From: Candidatus Njordarchaeota archaeon
GTDB taxonomy: Archaea > Thermoproteota > JANJXX01 > Panguiarchaeales > Panguiarchaeaceae
Length of the DNA: 18,519 bases
Direction: 5' to 3'
Assembly: GCA_029855985.1 (NCBI GenBank)
Contig: JAGSHR010000194.1
Span: forward strand, 1-18,519
Shown here: in pieces, positions 1-7,008 of the stretch
How positions within the stretch are numbered: position 1 is the first letter of the stretch
Layout of the letters: each line of letters opens with the position of its first letter
Made by a program: the position numbers and the translations under genes
The notes under the pieces: generated by a model
Told to the model about the DNA's origin: nothing
Seen by the model: only the letters and a program-made list of their open reading frames with translations
Databases searched by the model: none

Positions 1-378
1 CTCAATTTTCGCAAGTTCTATTTGTAGTTTCGATACTTTATCGCTTGCGTTCTCGGAGAAAATTTCTAATGTTATATCATAGCGGTCGAGAACTTCCACT
101 CCAAGGAATAATTCTAAGTTTAGCTTTTGTATGCTTCGAAGAGTATTATAAACTATAAACTTGCTCGCGTTTTTTTCCTCGATAATTTGTCTTATTTCTT
201 TTATTTTTCCCTTACCAAATAGTGTTGATGAAATAGGTTTTTCCTTAGTTTGTACAACTTCATGAACAATATTATACCCTAAAACTCGAACTAACTTCTT
301 GAACTCTTCAAATTTAATTCGCCAAAGAGGATCTCTCAGAAGTTTTAGTATCCCTACTATGCATCTCTCTTCTAACAT
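1..378 (-). CDS. hflX: HflX-family GTPase, N-terminal part (cut by window edge)
   Basis: The minus strand is open from an ATG at 378 to the window edge, giving 126 codons. The translation starts MLEERCIVGIL and then follows the HflX N-terminal domain: LGYNIVHEVVQ, then a P-x-x-x-x-x-FGKGKIKEI block, then LFLGVEVLDRYDITLEIFSE and a KLQIELAKIE segment. In HflX these correspond to the nucleotide-binding-like N domain and the start of the linker before the G domain. Known HflX proteins are ribosome-associated GTPases that split or rescue stalled ribosomes; the role here is inferred from family. The G1-G4 motifs lie outside the window, so GTPase competence cannot be seen. A GGTGGT Shine-Dalgarno-like element lies just upstream of the ATG. 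It is divergent from the Mut7-C gene at 484, with about 105 bp between the two starts. Confidence 0.85.
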   Translation of the reverse strand, partial: MLEERCIVGILKLLRDPLWRIKFEEFKKLVRVLGYNIVHEVVQTKEKPISSTLFGKGKIKEIRQIIEEKNASKFIVYNTLRSIQKLNLELFLGVEVLDRYDITLEIFSENASDKVSKLQIELAKIE

Positions 379-483
379 ATGGACCACCAAAATAAAATGT
401 CTTGGAAGGTTATCTCTAGCCATCAACCTTATTTTAAAATAAATGTAAACTTAAGTTGAAAGTTTTTCAGTTAGGCTTAAGAA
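379..483. promoter_or_regulatory. Divergent intergenic region between hflX and the Mut7-C gene
   Basis: This 105-bp AT-rich gap separates two divergent genes, so both promoters should lie in it. It holds a perfect 14-bp palindrome, TTATTTTAAAATAA, at 429-442, and a 10-bp palindrome, AACTTAAGTT, at 448-457. The first could be a TATA element readable in both directions or a site for a dimeric regulator. No stronger assignment is possible from sequence alone. Confidence 0.35.
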
Positions 484-1002
484 ATGACGATTTGTAATTC
501 AAATGCCATATCGTTTATTGTTGACGAGATGTGCGGTAAACTTGCCCGTTGGCTAAGACTTTTGGGCTTTGACACATTATACTATTCAAGCTATGTTTCG
601 CAGGTAGATGATACTAGTATCCTATCTAAAGCGGCAATTGAAAAAAGAGTCCTTATAACGAGGGATAAGGAGCTTTATCATAGGGCAGTTGAGTTGGGGA
701 TAAAGGTTATTTTGGTAATGTCTGATGAATTAAGAGAAAAGTTAAAAGACGTTCTTTTAATCAATTTAAATTGTAACCAGATAATCGTGAATCCAAGATG
801 CCCGATATGTAATGGAGTTCTAAAGAAAATACCAAAAGAACAGGTTAAAGGAAGAATACCATTTAGTGTCTACCAGCGAATAAATACGTTCTTAAAATGC
901 GTTAATTGTGGGAAAATATATTGGTTTGGTTCGCATTGGGATAAAATCATCGGCATTCTCGGTGAAATAGGGATTAAGATAATTTTAAAAAATAATGTTT
1001 AA
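484..1002 (+). CDS. Mut7-C RNase domain protein (PIN-like) with zinc ribbon
   Basis: This 172-residue protein matches the Mut7-C/DUF82 family. The segment FIVDEMCGKLARWLRLLGFD (residues 11-30) is the family hallmark, and acidic residues D14, D43 and D61 (in ITRDKEL) sit where PIN-fold nucleases hold their metal. A zinc ribbon follows, with cysteines C106, C109, C139 and C142. By family it is a predicted ribonuclease of uncertain substrate; activity is inferred. The start at 484 is preferred over the internal ATG at codon 16 because the first beta strand (residues 9-13) would otherwise be lost. No strong Shine-Dalgarno is visible. It is followed after 86 bp by the flavoprotein gene on the same strand. 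Length is normal for the family. Confidence 0.85.
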   Translation: MTICNSNAISFIVDEMCGKLARWLRLLGFDTLYYSSYVSQVDDTSILSKAAIEKRVLITRDKELYHRAVELGIKVILVMSDELREKLKDVLLINLNCNQIIVNPRCPICNGVLKKIPKEQVKGRIPFSVYQRINTFLKCVNCGKIYWFGSHWDKIIGILGEIGIKIILKNNV

Positions 1003-1088
1003 TGATGCGTAAACCATATTAATGATACAATAATCTTAAAGGAGATTAAATAAATTTGGAGAATAATCAAAAGAAAGGTGAACATTAA

Positions 1089-2426
1089 ATGGGCAATGAA
1101 AAACTTGTTGTGATAGGTGGTGGAGCCGCAGGTATGGCAGCTGCCTCTAAGGCTAAGAGAAGCAAGCCTGATCTCGATGTAACTGTAATCGAGGGAAGTG
1201 GATATGTTTCATATGCTCCATGCGGCATCCCGTATTACGTTGGAGATATCATCAAAAGCGATGCAGATTTAATGTATTATCCCCCCGAGTTCTTTAGAAA
1301 GAAGAGAGGAATAGATGTTAGAATACATACTAGGGCAACTAAAGTTGACTTTAGTGCTAGAAAAGTAAGCATTGTTAGCGAGAGTGGAGAAGAAGAACTG
1401 GATTATGATTATTTAGTTATTGCTACTGGCGCAAAACCAATTAAGCCACCAATAGAGGGAATAAATTTAGACGGAATACACACAGTAAGATTCATAGAAG
1501 ATGGTATAAAATTAAGAGAGCTCTCAAAATCCGCAGAAAAGATTGTTATTGTAGGTGCTGGTTATATTGGTTTGGAAATGGCTGATGGTTTCCACATGAT
1601 AGGAAAGAAAGTTACAGTACTAGAAATGTTACCTCATGTATTACCAACAATAGACCCTGACATGGCAGAGTTATTAGAAAATGAAATAAGATCAAAGGGG
1701 ATCGACCTAAGACTAGAAGAAAAAGTTATCGCATTTGAGGGTGATGATAAAGTAAGGAAGGTCATAACTGAAAAAGGGGAATACGAGGCTGACTTGGTAA
1801 TCCTAGCGGTAGGTGTTGCTCCACAGACAGATTTATTCAAAGATAGCAAACTCGAATTTGGGGTTAAAGGAGCAATTAAAGTAAATGAAAAGATGCAAAC
1901 TAATATTGATAACGTCTATGCAGTCGGAGATGTTGCTGAAACAAAGCACCTCGTCACTGGAAAACCAACATGGATACCGCTCGCTCAGACAGCAAATAAA
2001 ATGGGCAGAGTGGCTGGTGCCAATATCGCAGGGCAAAATATGACATTTCCAGGTGTTTTGGGTACTTCATTAACCAAGGTTTTCAGTTTAAATGTAGGGA
2101 GAACAGGTTTAAGCACAAAGGAGGCTGAGGAACAAGGTTTTAATGTTGGTTCAGTTAAAATCAAAGCTCGAACAAAAGCTCATTACTATCCTGGAAGCAA
2201 GGAGATACATATTAAGCTAATCTTCGATAGGGATTCACGCTTATTACTAGGCGGACAAATAATCACAGAGGATGACCCATCGGGAAGGACAAACGTTATA
2301 GCTACTGCATTATTCAATAAAATGAAGGTAGATGAGCTCTTCTTTGTTGACTTAGGGTATGCACCACCATTTGCTCCAGTTTGGGATCCACTAGTTGTAG
2401 CTTCAAGTGTTGCGAGTAAAAGCTGA
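1089..2426 (+). CDS. CoA-disulfide reductase / NAD(P)H oxidase family flavoprotein
   Basis: This 445-residue pyridine-nucleotide-disulfide oxidoreductase has an FAD-binding GGGAAG at residues 10-15, a single active-site cysteine C45 in SYAPCGIPY, a second dinucleotide site VIVGAGYIGLE near residues 155-165, and the FAD-contacting YAVGDVAE near residue 280. A C-terminal dimerisation domain carries HYYPGSKEIHIKLI. The single cysteine in this context defines the CoA-disulfide reductase/NADH oxidase/persulfide reductase group, which reduces CoA disulfide or handles sulfur or oxygen with NAD(P)H; the true substrate cannot be chosen from sequence. No C-terminal rhodanese domain is present, so it is the short form. 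The start is supported by a GGTGA ribosome site at 1077-1081. It ends opposite the convergent prenyltransferase gene, with a structured island between them. Confidence 0.9.
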   Translation: MGNEKLVVIGGGAAGMAAASKAKRSKPDLDVTVIEGSGYVSYAPCGIPYYVGDIIKSDADLMYYPPEFFRKKRGIDVRIHTRATKVDFSARKVSIVSESGEEELDYDYLVIATGAKPIKPPIEGINLDGIHTVRFIEDGIKLRELSKSAEKIVIVGAGYIGLEMADGFHMIGKKVTVLEMLPHVLPTIDPDMAELLENEIRSKGIDLRLEEKVIAFEGDDKVRKVITEKGEYEADLVILAVGVAPQTDLFKDSKLEFGVKGAIKVNEKMQTNIDNVYAVGDVAETKHLVTGKPTWIPLAQTANKMGRVAGANIAGQNMTFPGVLGTSLTKVFSLNVGRTGLSTKEAEEQGFNVGSVKIKARTKAHYYPGSKEIHIKLIFDRDSRLLLGGQIITEDDPSGRTNVIATALFNKMKVDELFFVDLGYAPPFAPVWDPLVVASSVASKS

Positions 2427-2454
2427 GAGCGTTTTATTATAAATCATCTATTAA

Positions 2455-2486
2455 ATTTCTTTTTGCGAGGGTCGTTCTATTTTTTT
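2455..2486 (+). terminator. Possible T-tract terminator after the flavoprotein gene
   Basis: Two T-rich runs follow the stop codon at 2426: TTTCTTTTT at 2456-2464 and a run of seven T at 2480-2486. Archaeal RNA polymerase commonly terminates at such tracts without a hairpin. The second run may also be part of a TATA-like element for the RNA candidate downstream. Confidence 0.35.
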
Positions 2487-2515
2487 ATCTGTTTCTGTAT
2501 TAATATTATCAAATA

Positions 2516-2637
2516 GGGCTCGGCTGTGGATAGTACTATATTATCCCAGCCGAGCTACACCCTCCTTGGAGAGAGCCGGCCCTAGGGAATGCTGGAAGAG
2601 CAACCGATGAGGGTTCGGTGTTGTCTAGGAGGGAACA
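2516..2637 (+). ncRNA. Candidate structured small RNA, H/ACA-like
   Basis: This noncoding island has about 58% G+C (68 of 118 bases at 2516-2633) between AT-rich flanks. Hairpin 1 pairs 2518-2526 with 2547-2555, and GGATA at 2528-2532 with TATCC at 2542-2546, with T2527 bulged; an ACA follows at 2557-2559. Hairpin 2 closes with CCCTCCT (2560-2566) and AGGAGGG (2627-2633), with ACA at 2635-2637. One fold of hairpin 2 has an upper stem 2575-2578/2616-2619 plus 2580-2583/2610-2613, leaving a bilateral internal loop 15 nt before the ACA, the spacing of archaeal H/ACA pseudouridylation pockets. A CGATGA opposite a GGGAA could be a kink-turn. Hairpin 1 has no pocket, so only hairpin 2 could be a guide. 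A three-way-junction fold is also possible. A TATA-like TTTTTATC lies at about 2483-2490. Strand and class are inferred. Confidence 0.4.
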
Positions 2638-2638
2638 T

Positions 2639-3352
2639 TTATTTACCATATCTTCTCTCTCTTTTTTGGTAATCTGTTAGTGCTTTTATGAATTCTTCTT
2701 TAGAGAATTCTGGCCATAATAGTTTTGAGAAATAGAGTTCAGAGTAGGCTATTTGCCAAAGGAGGAAATTGGAGATTCTCATTTCGCCAGATGTTCTTAT
2801 AACGAGGTCTGGATATGGAATGTTTGGTAGATACAGGTATCTCTTAAATATCTCTTCAGTTACTTTATCGTATCTGTTATCGGATAGTATCTTATTTATT
2901 GCGTTAATAATTTCTTGGCGACCTCCATATGCTATTAATAGGATTAGGTAGTAATTATTATATCCTTGAGTTTCGCTTTGTGCATTGACTATGGCTTCTT
3001 GTAAGTCTCTAGGTAGAGTTCTCGTTTCACCTGCTATTAGGATTCTCACTTTATTTTCATGTATTTCCCTATCTGATGAGATATTTCCAAGATATCTCTT
3101 CATCAGTTTAAATATGATGTTTAATTCATTTTTGCTCCTATTTTGCAAATTTTCTTGGGATAGTGCATAAATGGTCACATATTTAACGCCGAATTCTCGG
3201 CTCCATCTTAGGACTTCCTTTACTTTTTCAACTCCTATTTCATAGGATTGCTCTAATGATAATCCGTGTTTTCTAGCATATCTTCGATTGCCATCTGGTA
3301 TGATCCCGATGTGTACTGGTATTCTTTCTAGTCTTGCTTTTGTTGCGTTCAT
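2639..3352 (-). CDS. uppS: Cis-prenyltransferase (polyprenyl diphosphate synthase, UppS family)
   Basis: The protein has the UppS/cis-prenyltransferase signature: HIGIIPDGNRRYARK near the start, with the catalytic Asp of DGN, then YVTIYALSQENLQNRS, PDLVIRTSGEMRISNFLLWQ and an AYSELYF segment followed by LWPEF. It condenses isopentenyl diphosphate onto an allylic diphosphate to make the long polyprenol carrier used for glycan transfer; chain length cannot be read from sequence. A TTG at 3385 would add 11 residues, but the ATG at 3352 is chosen because GAGAGG lies at a good distance upstream and residues before it do not resemble the family. This gives 237 residues, slightly short but complete. 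It ends two bases from the structured RNA island and lies downstream of purA on the same strand, with about 250 bp between them. Confidence 0.88.
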   Translation of the reverse strand: MNATKARLERIPVHIGIIPDGNRRYARKHGLSLEQSYEIGVEKVKEVLRWSREFGVKYVTIYALSQENLQNRSKNELNIIFKLMKRYLGNISSDREIHENKVRILIAGETRTLPRDLQEAIVNAQSETQGYNNYYLILLIAYGGRQEIINAINKILSDNRYDKVTEEIFKRYLYLPNIPYPDLVIRTSGEMRISNFLLWQIAYSELYFSKLLWPEFSKEEFIKALTDYQKRERRYGK

Positions 3353-3410
3353 ACTGGATCCTCTCTTGTATCCTTTATTGTCCAAGATGCTTTCTTGCAG
3401 TTTACTTCAA

Positions 3411-3454
3411 TGAGTTATTCTTAACTCAAAGATTTTGGGAGCTAAAACTATACA
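3411..3454 (-). promoter_or_regulatory. Putative uppS promoter with inverted repeat at the start site
   Basis: On the minus strand TGTATAGTTTT (3444-3454) is TATA-like. About 27 bp downstream, where transcription would start, lies a perfect 7-bp inverted repeat, TGAGTTA (3411-3417) and TAACTCA (3422-3428), with a 4-base spacer. Its position over the likely start site fits a repressor site. This is inference from spacing only. Confidence 0.3.
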
Positions 3455-3605
3455 AGTGAAATAAATCTATCTATATTTTGTAGTTATTTAGTGTATATTT
3501 ATCAATATTTTTTTATGGGTTGAAATTTACATGTCCCTTAAAATAAAAAACTTATCATTAGGATTTTTGAAGCACAATTTCAGTATATAAATGAATTTAA
3601 AGAAG

Positions 3606-4619
3606 CTATAATTTTTCTTCTCTCAGATCTATTATGTCGTTGAGGTCTGGTCCTGTACCTATAAGTGTTACAGGAACTTTTAATGTTTCCTCTATTTTTT
3701 CTATGAATTGTTTTGCTTTTGCGGGTAGATCTTCAAACTTAGTTGTTCTATAAGTTTCTGGGAAGAGTTTATCTAACTTAGTTAGAGCGATTTGTGTTGC
3801 GCTGTTAAGCATAACTGCCCTCTTAGCTAATTTAAAGTTAAATTCTGCGGCTCTTCTTAAACGGCCTGTAACGGTTCCTTTTTCTATCCATCCTCTTTTT
3901 TCTATTTCATCAGGGGGTAACTCGCCCTCTAATGGTCCTTCTCCGACTCTAGTGACGTAGGATTTGAAAACAACTATCACATGGTCTACTTTTTTGGGTC
4001 CAACACCGACATCGGAGCATATAGCGGATGCAGTAACATCCTTGCTTGTTACGTAGGGGTAAGTTCCATGGTATAAAGATAAGAAGGTTCCTTGCGTGCC
4101 CTCGAGAATTATATTTTCTCCACGGTCGATGGCTTCATTTATTTCTGCTGGTACATCTGTTAAAAAAGGTTTGAGTTCCTCAATATCCCTCGCTAATTTT
4201 AGGGTTCTATACGCTCTTTCCGCATTGGCAGGTCCACAACCTGTTTTTGTTGTACCTATTTTTTCTTTCAAGTATGCGTTTTGAGAGTCAATTTCAATGT
4301 GCTTGCTTTCAATTATTCCTGCCTGGTAATCGACCCCCACTCTGTTAGCGCTTCTTGTGATTTCGACTTCTTCTAAGAGAATACGCGGGTTTACTAGGAC
4401 ACCTGGTCCGATAAGTAAACGTGTTTTTTCGTTAACAGTTGCACTTGGCAGTTGCCTTAATTTGAGTACTTTATCATTTATAACAACTGTGTGCCCGGCA
4501 TTTGGGCCGACACCACCTCTAGCGGCTAGAGTGACTTGATCCCTAATAGCAAGATATGAGATAATTTTGCCTTTGCCTTCATCTCCAAAGAAGCCGCCTA
4601 CAATTACATTTAAGGTCAT
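3606..4619 (-). CDS. purA: Adenylosuccinate synthetase (short archaeal form)
   Basis: This 337-residue protein carries the PurA P-loop-like GGFFGDEGKGK with the catalytic base D13, and GGVGPNAGHTVV with H43, the two active-site residues of the family. Further blocks are GTTKTGCGPANAERAYRT, EGTQGTFLSLYHGTYPYVTS, TGRLRRAAEF and ALTKLD. It joins IMP and aspartate using GTP to give adenylosuccinate, the committed step to AMP. Bacterial enzymes have about 430 residues; about 340 is usual for many archaea, so the length is normal. The ATG at 4619 has a strong GGAGGAAA ribosome site a few bases upstream. Its promoter faces and overlaps that of the pilin-like cluster (see 4662-4698). Confidence 0.95.
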   Translation of the reverse strand: MTLNVIVGGFFGDEGKGKIISYLAIRDQVTLAARGGVGPNAGHTVVINDKVLKLRQLPSATVNEKTRLLIGPGVLVNPRILLEEVEITRSANRVGVDYQAGIIESKHIEIDSQNAYLKEKIGTTKTGCGPANAERAYRTLKLARDIEELKPFLTDVPAEINEAIDRGENIILEGTQGTFLSLYHGTYPYVTSKDVTASAICSDVGVGPKKVDHVIVVFKSYVTRVGEGPLEGELPPDEIEKRGWIEKGTVTGRLRRAAEFNFKLAKRAVMLNSATQIALTKLDKLFPETYRTTKFEDLPAKAKQFIEKIEETLKVPVTLIGTGPDLNDIIDLREEKL

Positions 4620-4661
4620 GGGAGTTTCCTCCGTTAAACCAAATAAAATGTTAAAGAATGT

Positions 4662-4698
4662 CAGTATAAAAGTCTGTCATTTTTCCGCTTTTATACTG
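4662..4698. promoter_or_regulatory. Face-to-face overlapping TATA boxes in an 11-bp perfect inverted repeat
   Basis: CAGTATAAAAG at 4662-4672 and its exact inverse CTTTTATACTG at 4688-4698 flank 15 bases. Each arm contains TATAAAAG pointing inward: the left arm would drive the plus-strand cluster, the right arm purA. With the usual 25-27 bp from TATA to start, each start site falls inside the other promoter's TATA box (about 4693 and about 4667). This leaves 5' leaders of about 50 bases before both ATGs (4743 and 4619). The two promoters could hardly be occupied at once. Confidence 0.6.
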
Positions 4699-4742
4699 TC
4701 TTGAAATTAAACTCAGTGAGTGCAATTAGGTTGGTGCCAAAA

Positions 4743-4922
4743 ATGCTAAAGAAAATTGGTAGGAAAATTCTAGATAACTCAGGTTCACCTATGTTGGAGG
4801 AAGGTCTATTAATTGGCTTAGGAATTATAATTTTTCTAACAATTATCGCAGTTGTCTCAGGTGTAATGGATTGGATCGAGAATTTAGGGCAACAGTTGCC
4901 AGGGGTGATATATTATGCCTAA
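4743..4922 (+). CDS. Small prepilin-like membrane peptide
   Basis: The product has 59 residues. Its N-terminus is positively charged (K3, K4, R7, K8), followed by a G14/S15 junction, then PMLE and a hydrophobic helix from about residue 21 to 41. Cleavage after G14 would leave Glu at +5 (E19), the arrangement of type IV and Flp prepilins; the mature part would be about 45 residues, close to Flp size. The ATG at 4743 is chosen over an upstream TTG at 4701 because GGTTGGTG lies just before it and the TTG-added residues look non-coding. It overlaps the next gene by 8 bases, so translation is probably coupled. It is the first gene of a five-gene cluster. The pilin assignment is inference; a small membrane-anchor role is possible. 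Confidence 0.55.
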   Translation: MLKKIGRKILDNSGSPMLEEGLLIGLGIIIFLTIIAVVSGVMDWIENLGQQLPGVIYYA

Positions 4923-5169
4923 CGCTACACATGGGTTGGACGACTATCTGAACTCCTGGTCTAATCTCCCAAAACTTGCAGAAACGATAATTGAAAACAT
5001 TTTCATGTTCTTGGTATATATCGCGGTTTTTATCGGTAGCATAATGATCGTGTGGGGGGCGATCGAATGGGCAACAGGGTACAATGAAAATGGGGGTAGA
5101 AAGAACATATTTAGAGGCATCGTTTTAGTGGTAATTTCGATAGCACCAGTTCTTGTCTCATCTATGTAG
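4915..5169 (+). CDS. Two-helix membrane protein, VirB2/TrbC or CedA1-like
   Basis: The product is 84 residues with two predicted membrane helices (about 27-50 and 66-82) joined by a short basic/polar loop, WATGYNENGGRKN. A helix-loop-helix of this size, with a W-A-T-G-Y type loop followed by GRK, is the layout of VirB2/TrbC pilins of conjugation machines and of the CedA1/TedC DNA-import pilins of Thermoproteota. The match is by architecture and short motif only. No cleavable signal is obvious, but residues 1-25 could be trimmed. It starts inside the preceding gene with GGGGTGAT as ribosome site. If correct, its product would form the pilus or channel of the cluster. Confidence 0.5.
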   Translation: MPNATHGLDDYLNSWSNLPKLAETIIENIFMFLVYIAVFIGSIMIVWGAIEWATGYNENGGRKNIFRGIVLVVISIAPVLVSSM

Positions 5170-5221
5170 ATTTTAGCAGAGAGTCATCGATATGAGGTAT
5201 GTGTTGTAGCGGAGAGCCCAG

Positions 5222-5818
5222 ATGAATGAGATGATTTGGGTTATAACATCAATCCTAATATATTTTTTAATGCTACTTATGTTGATTAAGCACTTTTATA
5301 GAGTTTATTTTCAAGAGCGTATGGAAACAGAGCTTTATAAGGAACTGTATAGTTTATCCCCAATGATCGCCACGATATATGTATCCACGCGTTCAATCAA
5401 AAGTGCATTAAAAACACTTAAGGAAAATCTATATCAAAACAAGTTAATCCAAGATCGTTATGAGCACTTACTAAATAACTTTCTAGCACATATTTTAATA
5501 CCGACTAATAATCGAGAAATAAGACCATCTGAAGAATTAATTTTGGATATAATGAGAAATCCAATGGAATATATGGACCGAACAACTATTGAAAGCATTT
5601 ATAATACCCTCATTGATGACATTGAAAACTACAAACTTGCTTTAGAAGAAAAAGATGAACGTTTGTCATTCCTATTATTCACTAACTTTTTCCTTCCATT
5701 TGTAGTGGTCCTAGTTGGGCTATTTTTTCCTCATTACTTTGACTTAATTAAGGTGATAATTCCTCTGATCAATCTGGGTTTAGTGTACTTAACAATTGAA
5801 TATTTGAAGGATTGGTGA
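5222..5818 (+). CDS. Membrane protein with T2SSF/TadB-C-like layout
   Basis: This 198-residue protein has one N-terminal membrane helix (about residues 5-25), a helical cytoplasmic-type region of about 130 residues, and two C-terminal helices (about 150-170 and 175-192). The region starting LSPMIATIYVSTRSIKSALKTL and the end of the soluble part, ALEEKDERLSFLLF leading into a membrane helix, resemble the type II secretion F (GspF/TadB/TadC) repeat, the membrane platform of pilus machines. The similarity is weak and I cannot align it rigorously, so the call is tentative. It lies 52 bp after the VirB2-like gene. Its stop is 5 bases from the next ATG. GGAG precedes its start. Confidence 0.45.
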   Translation: MNEMIWVITSILIYFLMLLMLIKHFYRVYFQERMETELYKELYSLSPMIATIYVSTRSIKSALKTLKENLYQNKLIQDRYEHLLNNFLAHILIPTNNREIRPSEELILDIMRNPMEYMDRTTIESIYNTLIDDIENYKLALEEKDERLSFLLFTNFFLPFVVVLVGLFFPHYFDLIKVIIPLINLGLVYLTIEYLKDW

Positions 5819-5823
5819 ATAAA

Positions 5824-6423
5824 ATGATGAAAAATGATGATAACTTTTTTATAAAGCTAACCAGAGAGAAGAATGAAATTCTAAAACTAATTGGAGCATT
5901 AGAGCGAGGTGAACCTATTGAGCCCTTATTCCTCGAAATGTTGGGGATAATGCCCATAAATGATTGGGAGAGAAATATATTGAAACAAATTAAGAAGAAA
6001 ATAAAAATACGGGAATTTGCTGTTTTAGCTGAAATGTTGTTAAACTATAAGGAAACTAGCGAAATAGAATTTCCAAGAATCGCAAGAAAGCTTCTACAAC
6101 TCGCGGAAAAAAAAGCATACAAATATCACTTAGAACAACAATTAAATAAAAGACTCCTAATAAAAACAATCCTAGTGTCAACAATGCTTTCATTCACGAC
6201 AATAACAGCCACCTTCACATTCCCTCGCATTTTATCAATGCTAAACCAAGAGCAAATAATCTCTCCATCGGAAACTATAACCTTAATTATAATGATATCC
6301 GCCCTGTACATAGTCATAACATACACAACAATATTAGTAATCACAAAAAGCAGAAGAAAAGCTCAAACATCTATCGCTATTCTAATCGCAATTTTAACAA
6401 TAACATCACTATTAACATATTAA
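5824..6423 (+). CDS. Second membrane protein of the cluster, platform-like
   Basis: This 199-residue protein has about 120 residues of charged helical sequence followed by three hydrophobic segments (roughly 120-145, 155-175, 183-198 of the product). The order soluble helical domain then membrane helices matches one T2SSF-type unit, so with the preceding protein it could form a TadB/TadC-like pair; no diagnostic motif is present. The ATG at 5824 is preferred over TTG 5812 because GGTGA lies five bases upstream. The second half becomes A- and C-rich in the coding strand, with few G or T, a trend that strengthens up to the rRNA gene. Function is otherwise unknown. Confidence 0.45.
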   Translation: MMKNDDNFFIKLTREKNEILKLIGALERGEPIEPLFLEMLGIMPINDWERNILKQIKKKIKIREFAVLAEMLLNYKETSEIEFPRIARKLLQLAEKKAYKYHLEQQLNKRLLIKTILVSTMLSFTTITATFTFPRILSMLNQEQIISPSETITLIIMISALYIVITYTTILVITKSRRKAQTSIAILIAILTITSLLTY

Positions 6424-6444
6424 CAACCCAAAAAGGGCTCGAAA

Positions 6445-7008
6445 ATGGATGAAATCGAAATAGAGAAACTATGGGAAAAAGGGTATGCTATAAAAATAAA
6501 AAACGAAGGAAAAACTATTCTCATAAACCCGCCAAAACAACAAGAAATAAAACGAGAATACCAGGAAGACGCAGAAATAACAACCATAGTCCAAACAGAC
6601 CCAAAAACAATTGAAAACGCAAAAACATGGGAAAACACGCCAATACTCACAAAAAAACAAATAAAACTAAAGAAAGAGGAAGATCCAAGAATAATAAACA
6701 TTAACGAGGAAGAAGTATACTGGCTAGACGACAACAAAGCAGTAGCTATACTCCCAAACAAAAACGCATTCCTCAAGATAGGGCCAATAAAGATTCTATA
6801 CATATTCAAAGAACCACCAGAACAAGAAGACGACACATACATAGACATAGCACTACTAACAGAACAACAACAAGAAGAGAAACTTTCAAAAAACAAAATA
6901 CATCCACAAATAACAATAACACCAGAAATAGAAAAAGTCAAAATAACGAGACACTTAACACAAATATACATCAAAGAAATAAAAAAGCAAAAACCACAAA
7001 AAACTTAA
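6445..7008 (+). CDS. Hypothetical soluble, Lys/Glu-rich protein
   Basis: This 187-residue protein has no membrane helix or signal peptide and very many Lys, Glu, Ile and Gln residues. I recognise no family. It follows the membrane genes by 22 bp on the same strand and probably belongs to the same transcript, so it may be a cytoplasmic partner of the apparatus. Its coding strand is extreme in composition: one sampled 60-base line (6541-6600) has 32 A, 13 C, 10 G and 5 T. The minus strand over the same span is also open (6420-6974), but that product is Cys/Ser/Phe-rich and is the expected shadow of an A-rich gene. No clear ribosome site is seen. Confidence 0.5.
   Translation: MDEIEIEKLWEKGYAIKIKNEGKTILINPPKQQEIKREYQEDAEITTIVQTDPKTIENAKTWENTPILTKKQIKLKKEEDPRIININEEEVYWLDDNKAVAILPNKNAFLKIGPIKILYIFKEPPEQEDDTYIDIALLTEQQQEEKLSKNKIHPQITITPEIEKVKITRHLTQIYIKEIKKQKPQKT

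Noticed and set aside
1634..2036. Minus-strand frames inside the flavoprotein gene
   Set aside because: They are shadows of a well-conserved plus-strand gene without any recognisable product.
2560..2637. A tRNA: 74 nt closed by a 7-bp stem, with TTCG in the place of a T-loop
   Set aside because: The T-stem is mismatched, no 7-nt anticodon loop with U33 can be formed, and the D-arm does not pair.
2560..2637. A SAM- or cobalamin-type riboswitch, because of short blocks such as GGCCCTA and GCAACC
   Set aside because: The remaining conserved core elements are missing, and the element lies between convergent genes rather than ahead of one.
6420..6974. A 184-residue open frame on the minus strand opposite the last cluster gene
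   Set aside because: The product is a Cys/Ser/Phe/Val-rich string without family features, as expected opposite an A-rich gene; the plus-strand frame is in line with the operon and has plausible protein composition.
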